From assembly GCA_002313895.1 (NCBI GenBank), contig DCAW01000032.1, forward strand, positions 1-29,216: DNA of 29,216 bases, given 5' to 3'. This document shows positions 9,246 through 16,936 of this stretch, piece by piece. Below the pieces are notes generated by a model. The model was not told the DNA's origin, searched no databases, and saw only the letters and a list, made by a program, of their open reading frames with translations. How positions within the stretch are numbered: the first letter of the stretch is position 1; each line of letters starts with the position of its first letter. Made by a program: the position numbers and the translations under genes. This DNA is from Dehalococcoidia bacterium UBA1123. Its GTDB lineage: Bacteria; Chloroflexota; Dehalococcoidia; Lucifugimonadales; UBA1123.

Positions 9246-9641
9246 ATGACCGCTTCGACTGAAACGCCAAAAGTGGTAGCCTTGCACGGAACGAAACCAA
9301 TGAGCACGACGCCCCAGACAAGAGGGATGGAGCGCCGTCCAGGAATCGACAGCGACACTGCGGGGGCCAAGCGTATCTGGATGGGTCATGTAACCTGCCT
9401 GCCCAACGAATTGGGGCCACCGCACCACCACGGCGAAGCGGAGACCGCGGCTTACGTTCTGAGCGGCCATATCCGCGTTTACTTCGGCGACGATTTCAAA
9501 GAATATGTGGACGCGGGACCGGGCGATTATCTATTCGTCCCGCCTCACCTTCCTCACATAGAGGGCAATGTCACAGACGAGCCAGCCGAAGCGGTGCTCA
9601 CCCGCTCTCCTGACAACATCGTCGTGAACTTAGGAGAGTGA
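9246..9641 (+). CDS. Small cupin-fold protein
   Basis: Single-domain cupin of 131 residues. The first cupin motif is PPHHHGEAETAAYVLSG, with His60 and His62 plus Glu64 or Glu66 as likely metal ligands. The second motif is AGPGDYLFVPPHLPH, with histidines at 101 and 104. The first 40 residues are polar and weakly structured. A GGAG site lies about ten bases upstream of the ATG. It is the last gene of the 3848-9641 run, 65 bases after the propeller gene. Such cupins act as small dioxygenases, isomerases or sensors; the sequence does not discriminate. Confidence 0.85.
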   Translation: MTASTETPKVVALHGTKPMSTTPQTRGMERRPGIDSDTAGAKRIWMGHVTCLPNELGPPHHHGEAETAAYVLSGHIRVYFGDDFKEYVDAGPGDYLFVPPHLPHIEGNVTDEPAEAVLTRSPDNIVVNLGE

Positions 9642-9836
9642 GAGAGCGCCTAGATAGAGTTCAGCGAACCACTCGTTCCCCTTGACATGTATATTTCGTA
9701 TCGCACCAACTACACGTCAAATTACAAGCCGCAAGCCGCAGAAAAACCGTCGGGACGCCAATAGTAACGCCTTCGCCCTGCAAAGAATAGAATGGCCCCA
9801 ACTCTCCCGAAGGTTGCAGGCTGATCCTAAGCATTA

Positions 9837-10580
9837 CTACGCTTTACCTAATTTGACGAGAAGAGGGTCAGGGAATCCTGCCTCCTCGTAACCTTTCGCC
9901 CTGAGAATGCAGCTGTCACACCCTCCGCATGGTTCGTTTCCGCCTTTGTAACAACTCCATGTATGTTCAATTGGGGCCTGAATTCGTTTGCCTAGTTCGG
10001 CAATCTCTGCTTTGGAAAGCTCAATGATCGGAGTCTCGACATTAATGTGCACTTTGTACTGCGTCCACAGTTTGCTGCCGAGTTCTAAGGATTCGCGCAT
10101 CTTCTCATAATACTCCGGGCGACAGTCTGGATAGCCACTATAATCTATCGCGTTGGGCGCAAGAAAAATATGCGCTTCTACCTCCTTAGGGTTCATCCCT
10201 TCGACTTCTATCGCGTGAAGGATGTCGCTCTCAAGATAAGCGGCGGACAGCGACAGAAATATCGTGTTGCGCAACGGGACATACGTAATCGGGATGCTAA
10301 AGCCTATTTCGCCGTCTTGCCTATCCACAGGGATGGGGAATTTCTCAGGATTAGTTAGCGCTGAATACCATGCCACTTCTCCAAGAAAAGAGATGTCCAA
10401 TAACTTATGCTCGATCCCCATTAACTCCGCAATGTTTTGGGCGCAATCTACCTCTTTGCTATGTGTCTGCCCATAGTAAAACGTGATAGCTGTCAGATGA
10501 TCAACGCGGTCCTTTGCATAGGCGGTGACTGTAGTCGAATCAAGGCCACCGGAAAGCAACGTGATGCCATAACTAGTCAT
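9837..10580 (-). CDS. queC: 7-cyano-7-deazaguanine synthase QueC
   Basis: ATP-dependent conversion of 7-carboxy-7-deazaguanine to preQ0, the precursor of queuosine and other 7-deazaguanines. The 247 residues start with the PP-loop LLSGGLDSTT (8-17) and end with a four-cysteine zinc site, Cys210, 218, 221 and 224 (CYKGGNEPCGGCDSC). Start chosen at ATG 10580, where GGAGG lies close upstream (short four-base spacing) and the protein begins right at the PP-loop as in relatives; a TTG at 10610 would add ten residues. No queD, queE or folE neighbour is present. By hand count, the line 9961-10020 is about 47% G+C, against about 65% in a sampled line of the CoA-transferase gene (24421-24480), and A/T-ending codons are frequent. 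Lateral arrival is possible. Confidence 0.93.
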   Translation of the reverse strand: MTSYGITLLSGGLDSTTVTAYAKDRVDHLTAITFYYGQTHSKEVDCAQNIAELMGIEHKLLDISFLGEVAWYSALTNPEKFPIPVDRQDGEIGFSIPITYVPLRNTIFLSLSAAYLESDILHAIEVEGMNPKEVEAHIFLAPNAIDYSGYPDCRPEYYEKMRESLELGSKLWTQYKVHINVETPIIELSKAEIAELGKRIQAPIEHTWSCYKGGNEPCGGCDSCILRAKGYEEAGFPDPLLVKLGKA

Positions 10581-11046
10581 CGGTCCTCCATAAGATACTG
10601 TCAGATTCAAACACGGGTTGGATTTGATTTCATTATGTTGACGGATACAAGAATATTGGTATGTATCGATGTCCTAGTCAAGTTGATAGACGGTAGGTAT
10701 CAAACGATTCAATCATCAGCAGGCTGGTCATCGATCGAAGAGGTTCCGGCCCGAAACAAAATTACATTTGGCCGGCGCATGGGGTTTTGGCTCCTAAATT
10801 GATCGTGCGAGTTTATCAATCGCGGTAGCGAAGGTCAATCGAACTCAGGAGTCTAAGCGAATAGATCGGGACCACTCTCGCTCGATCTGGCGGTCGCGGG
10901 TTTCTATTGCATCCATATCGTATTATCATGGCGATCAACACGCTGACGTTTGTATCTCCCACTGGGACGCCGCTGTCGCATACACCGATCCCCACGCTAG
11001 AAGCTCAATCATCAGCCATGAAATCAAAAAAACGAGGGTATGAAAT
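10581..11046. other. Divergent intergenic region with a 12-base direct repeat
   Basis: This 466-base gap lies between queC (-) and the cyclase gene (+). No coding frame is convincing. TCAATCATCAGC occurs twice, at 10709-10720 and 11005-11016, the second copy shortly before the cyclase Shine-Dalgarno. A TTGACG-N16-TATGTA pair near 10638-10665 could be a weak plus-strand promoter but is far from the gene. A short inverted repeat ATTGAT/ATCAAT flanks about 10800-10822. No riboswitch is recognised for queC. Confidence 0.4.
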
Positions 11047-11991
11047 ATGGGGTTAAGCGACCGCAAACCAACGACACTTGAAGAGTATGCCGACTATAAA
11101 GTCCGGTTCAACAACTGGGGACGGTGGGGCGATGATGACCAGTTCGGCACCCTCAATCACATAGACCCGGAAGGGATAAAGCATGCCGCGGGTTTGGTCC
11201 AGGACGGCCGGACAGTCTCATGCTCCAACCCTCTTGCCACTTCGGCTGTCGTCCCGGACGAGCGGCGCAATGGGCGGCCCGCCGATCACATAATGTCGGT
11301 CGGCCCGTCAGCGTCTGGAGATTACGTGGGCGTGTCGTATCACGGGTTTGTGAACACCCACATCGACGCCTTGTGCCATATCTTCACTGGAGACGCGAAC
11401 GAAGGAGGTCGGCTCTACAACGACAGAGACCCCGCCCTGGTGACCGAAACTGGCGCGCTCACCAACTCGGTCGATAACTGGCGCGACGGGATCGTGACTC
11501 GCGGCGTTCTCTACGACATTCCTCGGATGCGGGGCCAGGATTATCTGGAAACAGATAATCCCGTGGAGGGTTGGGACCTCGAGGACTGGGCGAAGTCTGT
11601 AGGCATCGAACCACGAGATGGAGACATTGTGCTGGTCCGCTCCGGTTCCGACAAGTTCTGGGCCGCCAACCCAGACTTCGAGTTCTCCTTCCCGCCTAAC
11701 ACGCCTGGAAACGCCCCTTCGATAATCGAGTACCTCTACGACACCAATGCCTCAATGCTGGGCTGGGACCTTCAGGAATCTGGGCATCAACATTACGAAT
11801 ATCCGGCGCGAATCGTGATCCACGAGGTTGTGATTCCGCACATGGGGATGCCGCTGTTGGACAACGCGAACTTCGAGCGGCTGGCAGAAGTGTGCGCCGA
11901 GACCGGTCGTTACGAGTTCCTGCTAACCATCGCGCCGCTGGTGGTCAACGGCGGGACCGGATCACCTGTGAACCCGATAGCCACATTCTAG
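11047..11991 (+). CDS. Cyclase-family (kynurenine formamidase-like) metal hydrolase
   Basis: Member of the metal-dependent cyclase/formamidase family (PF04199 type), 314 residues, somewhat longer than bacterial kynurenine formamidase (about 210). The metal motif is HGFVNTHIDALCH, giving His99, His105, Asp107 and His111, a close match to the family H.GTH.D...H pattern. A WGDDDQFGTLNHI block near the N-terminus and THEVVIP-like HEVVIPHMGMPLL near the C-terminus are typical of the long branch that includes isatin-hydrolase-like enzymes. No export signal. A GAGGG site precedes the ATG. Monocistronic, divergent from queC and closed by the strong hairpin at 12006-12045. The substrate, a cyclic or aryl amide or lactone, is not shown. 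Confidence 0.87.
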   Translation: MGLSDRKPTTLEEYADYKVRFNNWGRWGDDDQFGTLNHIDPEGIKHAAGLVQDGRTVSCSNPLATSAVVPDERRNGRPADHIMSVGPSASGDYVGVSYHGFVNTHIDALCHIFTGDANEGGRLYNDRDPALVTETGALTNSVDNWRDGIVTRGVLYDIPRMRGQDYLETDNPVEGWDLEDWAKSVGIEPRDGDIVLVRSGSDKFWAANPDFEFSFPPNTPGNAPSIIEYLYDTNASMLGWDLQESGHQHYEYPARIVIHEVVIPHMGMPLLDNANFERLAEVCAETGRYEFLLTIAPLVVNGGTGSPVNPIATF

Positions 11992-12005
11992 ACATAAGCA
12001 AAACG

Positions 12006-12045
12006 ATACGGGGCGTCCCAAAGCTTCTCTTTGAGCGCCCCGTAT
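12006..12045. terminator. Bidirectional rho-independent terminator
   Basis: A perfect ten-base stem ATACGGGGCG / CGCCCCGTAT (12006-12015 with 12036-12045) encloses a second five-base stem CAAAG/CTTTG (12019-12023 with 12029-12033) around a CTTCT loop. It lies 14 bases past the cyclase stop and 27 bases past the stop of the convergent monooxygenase. TAATTT follows on the plus strand and CGTTTTG on the minus strand, so it can serve both genes. Confidence 0.85.
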
Positions 12046-12072
12046 TAATTTCGATGACCTACCGCAGCCTTA

Positions 12073-13311
12073 TTATTCAGTGTTTGATACTCCCGGCGTG
12101 ATACTGCGCCCGCCCCTCAGCACCGGCCTGCCCTCTGCTTCGTCCAGTTGCGCCGCGGCCAAGGCTCGCTCATTCTCACGAATTTTGGTGGCGACAGCCT
12201 CGCCGGCGCGAAGCCATGTGCTGCGATTTTCAATGACGAACTTGTTCGACTCGCGGTAGTCGTCCAGAAGGCCATTAACTTCGGGAATCACGTAACGGGC
12301 GACCATGTCCCAGCTTCGCAGCGTGTCCTCGCGGTTCGCCCAGTCGTGGACGAATCCGATGACACAGCCGAAACCGCCGGTAAGCTCCATCATCTGGTGT
12401 ATCCTGGCGACCAGATCATCCGGAGTGCCGATAACCGCAGTGCTCTCGTCTGAGAATGCCACGCCGTCCACGGCTGCGTCTGGAGTCTTGTAGATCACGC
12501 CTTCGCCGCCGGCAAGTGTGCCAATGGAGTATTCGTTGTTGTGGCGCATCAGGCCGTCCCGCGCCTGCTCGCGAGCTTTGTCCCTTGTTTCGGCGATGTG
12601 AAAGTTGAGCACGATCCGCCAGTTTTTGCGGTCAACCGTGTTGCCGTGCTTCGCCGCCGACTCCTCGGCGAAACTCCACTGCGTCGGCAATGCTCTGATC
12701 CCATCCGCCGACAGCGACCCCACCGATAGCACGCCCGCTTCATGCTTGCCCGCGAGGGTCATCCCTGAAGGACTGACAATCGAAGCCACGGCAAACTCCA
12801 TGTTCTTCTGGAGCGGTGTTAGCTGCAATTTGGCGTCTCGCAGTGTGAACCACTCGCATTCATAACTGAACCGCTCTCCACCCTCGAACAGGCGACGAAT
12901 GACGCCCATTGCCTCGTCCTGTCTGTCGCGCAGGAGCATCGGATCGACACCGAGAGTGTGAGCGTCAGATGGCAGAGCGCCAGGGCCGGAACCAAAGATC
13001 ACACGTCCACGAGACTGATAATCAAGTTGCACCATCCTCTGAGCGACCATGTATGGGTGGTGATAGGGCAATGAAACCACGCCTGTGCCAAGCATGATAC
13101 GGTTCGTGCGCTCGGCAGCCGCAGCCAGGAAAAGCTCAGGCGACGCGATAACCTCCCACCCGGTGGAGTGATGCTCTCCGCACCAAAACTCATCATATCC
13201 CAGATGTTCGATGTGCTGCACGAACTCCAAGTCGCTCTGAATTTGCAACAATGGATTCTCGCCGATTGGATGGTGTGGCGCTAGAAAAGCGCCGAATCGC
13301 AGGTCTGGCAT
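12073..13311 (-). CDS. Luciferase-like (LLM class) flavin monooxygenase
   Basis: Luciferase-fold TIM-barrel enzyme of 412 residues using reduced FMN or F420. Hallmarks are FGAFLAPHHP at the N-terminus, WCGEHHSTG (about 43-51), SPELFLAAAAERT, GTGVVSLPYHHP and RVIFGSGPG. The arrangement is closest to limonene 1,2-monooxygenase-like and alkanal-type members. The last 50 residues form a charged tail (AVATKIRENERALAAAQL) beyond the usual barrel end. AAGGAG lies five bases before the ATG. Convergent with the cyclase across the terminator and divergent from msrB. These flavin monooxygenases are a known expanded family in SAR202. Whether FMN or F420 is used cannot be read from the sequence alone. Confidence 0.9.
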   Translation of the reverse strand: MPDLRFGAFLAPHHPIGENPLLQIQSDLEFVQHIEHLGYDEFWCGEHHSTGWEVIASPELFLAAAAERTNRIMLGTGVVSLPYHHPYMVAQRMVQLDYQSRGRVIFGSGPGALPSDAHTLGVDPMLLRDRQDEAMGVIRRLFEGGERFSYECEWFTLRDAKLQLTPLQKNMEFAVASIVSPSGMTLAGKHEAGVLSVGSLSADGIRALPTQWSFAEESAAKHGNTVDRKNWRIVLNFHIAETRDKAREQARDGLMRHNNEYSIGTLAGGEGVIYKTPDAAVDGVAFSDESTAVIGTPDDLVARIHQMMELTGGFGCVIGFVHDWANREDTLRSWDMVARYVIPEVNGLLDDYRESNKFVIENRSTWLRAGEAVATKIRENERALAAAQLDEAEGRPVLRGGRSITPGVSNTE

Positions 13312-13439
13312 GTTCTCTCCTTATCCAGCGTATATGTTGACGACCCCTAGCTTAATCTATTAGGCGACCACACGGCGAGTCTGAGGCGCAGGTCTCCAGC
13401 AGAAAACATTTGCCGTCTAAAATCACATCACAAAGCGAG

Positions 13440-13445
13440 TATAAT
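13440..13445 (+). promoter_or_regulatory. Possible -10 element for msrB
   Basis: A perfect TATAAT hexamer lies about 90 bases before the msrB start in the divergent msrB/monooxygenase gap (13312-13535). No good -35 sits at 16-18 bases; the best TTGCCG is 24 bases away. The call rests on the hexamer and its location only. Confidence 0.25.
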
Positions 13446-13535
13446 ATCGAGCACGCGCACAATTTCTCCATTTGAAAATAAACCGGACACACCTGCCTGC
13501 TAATTTTCAGGCCAGACCGAAAGGAAGCCCCATAC

Positions 13536-13913
13536 ATGGTCAAATCAAAATACAACGAACTAACCCCACAAGAGCGTCAAGTAATCGAGATGAAGGGCAC
13601 CGAATACCCGTTCACAGGCGAGTATGACAACTTTTATGAGTCTGGCACATATATTTGCAGGAAGTGCGATGCTGAACTCTACCGATCCGTGGACAAGTTC
13701 GACGCCCACTGCGGCTGGCCCGCCTTCGACAAAGAGATACCGGGAACGGTGATCAGTGAACCCGACCCGGACGGTATGCGGATCGAGGTTTCGTGCGCCA
13801 ACTGCAACGGTCATCTGGGTCACGTATTCATGGGAGAGCATCTTACAGAAACAAACGCCCGTCATTGCATAAACTCTATATCAATGAAGTTCGTTGAAGC
13901 CGACTCTAAATAG
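13536..13913 (+). CDS. msrB: Peptide methionine-R-sulfoxide reductase
   Basis: Reduces methionine-R-sulfoxide in proteins. The 125 residues hold the full MsrB core: zinc cysteines 41, 44, 87 and 90 (CRKC, CANC), HCGWPAF with Cys59 as likely recycling cysteine, GHLGHVF, and the catalytic Cys111 in RHCINSISMKF. It is a plain cysteine form, not selenocysteine. No leader peptide, so cytoplasmic. AAGGAA precedes the ATG. The 2-hydroxyacid dehydrogenase begins 46 bases later, so the two may be cotranscribed. A TATAAT lies upstream at 13440. Confidence 0.97.
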   Translation: MVKSKYNELTPQERQVIEMKGTEYPFTGEYDNFYESGTYICRKCDAELYRSVDKFDAHCGWPAFDKEIPGTVISEPDPDGMRIEVSCANCNGHLGHVFMGEHLTETNARHCINSISMKFVEADSK

Positions 13914-13959
13914 CCACTATTCATTTTGCCCTGTCCAACAATCTACATAGGCAAGTACC

Positions 13960-14958
13960 ATGTCGGAAATCTCAGACAAAAAGGTGTTCGTGACGCGCGA
14001 ACACATCATCCCAGACGCTATCGCACACTTGAAGCAGTTCTTTGATGTCGCAGTATGGGAAGAGCGCTCGGCTCCTCCAAGAGAAGTGATGCTTCAAAAA
14101 GCGCAAGAAAACGACGCCATCATCACGGAGATAACAGACCTCGTCGATAAAGAGTTGCTGGATAAAGCTCCGAGACTCAAAATTGTAGCTAACCGGGCTG
14201 TCGGAATGGACAACATAGACATTGACGAAGCAACTAAGCATGGGGTGTTGGTGTCAAACACCCCCGGCGTGCTTCACGAGTCGTGCGCCGACTTCACCTT
14301 TGGGCTGATGCTATCTGTTGCGAGAAACATTACCTATGGCGACAGACAGATACATGCCGGCGAATGGAAGATGTTTGATCAGATTCCTTACCTGGGCACA
14401 GATGTTCACGGAACCACGTTAGGCATTGTAGGCATGGGACTTATCGGAACTGCCGTCGCGCGTCGAGCCAGGGCGTTCGATATGAAAGTTCTCTACTTTT
14501 CCCGAACCCGAAGACCGGAAGTGGAGGATCAACTGGGCGTCGAATGGAAGCCAGACTTGGACTCCGTGCTAAGCGAATCTGACTTCGTCTCATTGCACGT
14601 CCCCCTGACTGCGGAAACTGAACATATCATAGGCGCACGCGAACTCGACCTGATGCAACCTCACGCGTTCCTTATCAACACAACAAGAGGCCCAACTATC
14701 GACGCAGGCGCTCTGTATTTGGCTTTGAAAGCCGGAACGATCAAGGGTGCAGCGCTGGACGTGACCGACCCTGAGCCAATCCCTATTGACGATCCGCTAT
14801 TAACTCTGCCAAACATCGTGATTTCGCCACATATCGCGAGCGCGAGTTCATCCACGATAAAGAAAATGGGCATGCTCACCGCGCAAAATGTCATCGGCGC
14901 ATTGTCAGGAACGCAAATGCCCTCTTGCCTGAATCCAGAGGCTTCTAAGGGCGCGTGA
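13960..14958 (+). CDS. D-2-hydroxyacid dehydrogenase (glyoxylate/hydroxypyruvate reductase type)
   Basis: NAD(P)H-dependent 2-hydroxyacid dehydrogenase, 332 residues. The catalytic domain surrounds a central Rossmann fold with GMGLIG (158-163). The active-site trio is present: Arg243 (NTTRGPTID), Glu272 (TDPEPIP) and His291 (SPHIAS). NRAVGMDNIDIDEA and GVLVSNTPGVLHESCADFT are standard substrate-side blocks; GMDNID and the DPEP form fit glyoxylate/hydroxypyruvate reductase better than phosphoglycerate dehydrogenase, and there is no ACT domain. After msrB by 46 bases. In context it could reduce or oxidise short 2-keto acids released by neighbouring catabolic routes. Confidence 0.93.
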   Translation: MSEISDKKVFVTREHIIPDAIAHLKQFFDVAVWEERSAPPREVMLQKAQENDAIITEITDLVDKELLDKAPRLKIVANRAVGMDNIDIDEATKHGVLVSNTPGVLHESCADFTFGLMLSVARNITYGDRQIHAGEWKMFDQIPYLGTDVHGTTLGIVGMGLIGTAVARRARAFDMKVLYFSRTRRPEVEDQLGVEWKPDLDSVLSESDFVSLHVPLTAETEHIIGARELDLMQPHAFLINTTRGPTIDAGALYLALKAGTIKGAALDVTDPEPIPIDDPLLTLPNIVISPHIASASSSTIKKMGMLTAQNVIGALSGTQMPSCLNPEASKGA

Positions 14959-15014
14959 CGACTTCCGTCAATGCCCTAAAGCCCTCTCATCAGAAAGAAA
15001 GTAGGAGCGAATCT

Positions 15015-15185
15015 ATGAATGGGGTTCTGGGAGCAGCCAAGTATGAGAGCATTTTGGAGGGTGACGCCGAAAGGTCGACGGTCTCCGCTCGGTACGGTGA
15101 CGTCTCTGTCCTAATGGGAGAACCAGAAGTATCAGCGTGCGCCTCTCATGGTGCGGAAATTCGTCTTTTGCTCGCTGATATATGA
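15015..15185 (+). CDS. Doubtful 56-residue protein
   Basis: A short frame beginning MNGVLGAAKYESILEGD with AGGAG seven bases upstream (15003-15007), following the dehydrogenase stop by 56 bases. The product has no motif, membrane segment or cysteine pattern I recognise. The good ribosome site and the tandem position favour translation; the small size and lack of family make a remnant or chance frame equally possible. It could be the surviving start of a deleted gene. Confidence 0.3.
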   Translation: MNGVLGAAKYESILEGDAERSTVSARYGDVSVLMGEPEVSACASHGAEIRLLLADI

Positions 15186-15777
15186 CCCTTGTCACGCTCT
15201 AATCGCAAGAATCGAATCTGACTCGACCATTGTGTAAGGCCTACACTGTCGCAATCCCACCCGACTCCAGACAGTATAATGCCATGTTTACACACGCAGT
15301 GGTGATGCACATAGTTGCTGGTATCCACACGCATGCGTGCGCATACCGCGTGAAGCATATGGAGGAGGCGCCTACGCTTGACGGTGTAAGGGTATCGTCA
15401 GGAGTCCCAACGACTTTGCTCGGAGCAATATCACTTGGTCTCCACGCGACACCGGCCCTGCGTTTTGAGGATCAAGAGCCCGAGGGCGAGAGCAAACACG
15501 ACCGAACGTTGGACGCAAGGGGGTTCAATTCGTCGAGTAGGCAATGTGCTCCCACGAATTGACAGTAAAGAATGGTGAGCGTGCCGCAACGGCAACAGCA
15601 GTTATGCCTGGGAGGGAGTGGGCCGATTGAACAGCCCACATTGCCACTTTGAGATGACGCTCGACGAGTCCGGTCGCCTTTGAGTCAACGCTCGCAGCAC
15701 GAACGACCAGATGCTTCGTCCCGGCTCAGCATGACGTTGCGGTCAGGTGACGAAAGTCTGCAGGTCAGTCTGGAAAG
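15186..15777. other. Gene-poor stretch with possible decayed fragments
   Basis: No intact gene is seen in nearly 600 bases. On the minus strand, 15641-15525 encodes a short hydrophobic piece containing ITAVAVAARSPFF, and a different frame ending at 15431 encodes VVFALALGLLILKTQG before a stop. These resemble ends of a multi-span permease such as LivM/LivH, but each is too short to prove. An eight-base inverted repeat CAATTCGT/ACGAATTG lies at 15526-15533 and 15554-15561. A plus-strand frame at 15230-15562 looks like chance. The possible dispersed repeat at 15709-15735 is listed separately. Confidence 0.35.
15709..15735. repeat. Possible dispersed intergenic repeat unit
   Basis: The sequence AGATGCTTCG...GCTCAGCATGAC, with the small inverted pair ATGCT/AGCAT (15711-15715, 15728-15732), resembles the short AGATTCTTCGCTNCGCTCAGAATGACA-type elements scattered through intergenic regions of many bacteria, including Chloroflexota. 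It lies between the stop of the Ldh2 gene and the gene-poor stretch. Only one copy is in the window, so the repeat nature rests on resemblance. Confidence 0.35.
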
Positions 15778-16878
15778 TCACATAGTCTTCAAAGCAGGAA
15801 CGCCCAGCTCACCCACCATGCTGTCGAACCACTCCATGACCTCTTTGTGCAGAGGAACGCCGTTGGCCCGTCTATCCTTCTCATCTTCGGACTCGGCGAG
15901 ACCGGGATATAGCACTCTTTCCTGACCGACTGCCGGCTTGGTTTCCCGCAGCATCTGGAGCATTCTATCCATTTTGGCTTTGAACTCGTCAACATCGGTG
16001 AACGCCTCGATGTTATAAGCCGCAAAGTAGTGCTTGTACCCGCTCTCGAAATATTCGGTGTCGAACATACCGGGGACGGAGCCAGACAGGAATGCGCCCA
16101 GCACCTCGACCATCAGCATGAAGCCGTAGCCCTTGTGCGAGCCGTTCTCTCGTGTTCCTCCCAGGGGCAGAAGGTTGCCGTACCATCCTTCTTCGGGCAC
16201 CGGTGTCTCCTCCATGATGGGCGTTCCTTCGCCGTCGGCTATCCAGCCTGGCAACAGGTCAGAGCCTACCCTTTTCGCCAGAGAGAACTTGTTGCCCGCG
16301 ATTTGCGACGTTGCGGCATCGAAAAGCAGCGGAGGCTCGACGTTCCCAGGGGCGGCTATCGAGATTGGGTTGGTTCCGAATCTCGGCTCGGCTGCGAAAG
16401 TCGGCAGCACGCCTGTGCCGGCAGCTGTGGCGCACATGCCCACCATGTCATTTTTCGCCGCGTGCATCGAAAAGTGCCCGACCGCTCCCAGATGGCCGCC
16501 GTTGTTCATGGTGACGATACCCACGCCTACAGTTTTGGCCTTCTCGATGGCAATGTCCATCGCGCGACGTCCTAGAATGATGCCCAGCCCTCGGTCTGCG
16601 TTGATGACCGCTGTGCCAGGGGTCTCGCGTTCGATTTGCCAGTTGGGCCTGGGGTTGACCTGTCCGCTGTTGTACTGGTCGACGTAAGCTCGGAGCATGT
16701 TGGAGACGCCGTGAGTCTCGACGCCTCGCAGGTCGGTCATGGTCAGCACGTCGGCGGCTTCGTTGGCGTCTTCGCCAGACACTCCCATCTTCTCGAAGAT
16801 GGCTGAGACAACCTCGCGTAGCGATTCAACTGACACTCGAGTTGCGTCTTCCGGTTTTGGCTTGAAACGTTCTAGCAT
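15778..16878 (-). CDS. Ldh2-family malate/L-lactate-type dehydrogenase
   Basis: NAD(P)-dependent 2-hydroxyacid or imine dehydrogenase of the Ldh2/MDH2 fold (PF02615 type), 366 residues. DLRGVETHGV (about 49-58, with His56) matches the family RG..SHG motif, MNNGGHLGAVGHF matches the N.NHFG block, and GTNPISIAAP and HKGYGFMLMVEVL are the other signatures. Relatives include malate, ureidoglycolate, sulfolactate and 2,3-diketogulonate reductases, so the substrate is open. AAGGAAAC lies before the ATG. Last gene of the 20545-15778 operon, 58 bases after the NHL gene. The long acidic C-terminal helix (ESEDEKDRR) ends shortly before the stop. Confidence 0.9.
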   Translation of the reverse strand: MLERFKPKPEDATRVSVESLREVVSAIFEKMGVSGEDANEAADVLTMTDLRGVETHGVSNMLRAYVDQYNSGQVNPRPNWQIERETPGTAVINADRGLGIILGRRAMDIAIEKAKTVGVGIVTMNNGGHLGAVGHFSMHAAKNDMVGMCATAAGTGVLPTFAAEPRFGTNPISIAAPGNVEPPLLFDAATSQIAGNKFSLAKRVGSDLLPGWIADGEGTPIMEETPVPEEGWYGNLLPLGGTRENGSHKGYGFMLMVEVLGAFLSGSVPGMFDTEYFESGYKHYFAAYNIEAFTDVDEFKAKMDRMLQMLRETKPAVGQERVLYPGLAESEDEKDRRANGVPLHKEVMEWFDSMVGELGVPALKTM

Positions 16879-16936
16879 ACTTTTTCTGTTTCCTTATTAA
16901 TGATTGTCGGCATGATCCGACGTGACCCTCTGGTTG

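Noticed and set aside
10739..10775. AGAGGTTC-containing segment resembling the start of a preQ1-I riboswitch near queC
   Set aside because: It lies on the strand opposite to queC and lacks the pairing CCUCU and A-rich tail of the class.
14956..14970. TGACG/CGTCA hairpin at the dehydrogenase stop
   Set aside because: Five-base stem without a T tract; not a credible terminator.
15230..15562. 110-codon plus-strand frame in the gene-poor stretch
   Set aside because: No motif, no ribosome site and a composition unlike the neighbouring genes.
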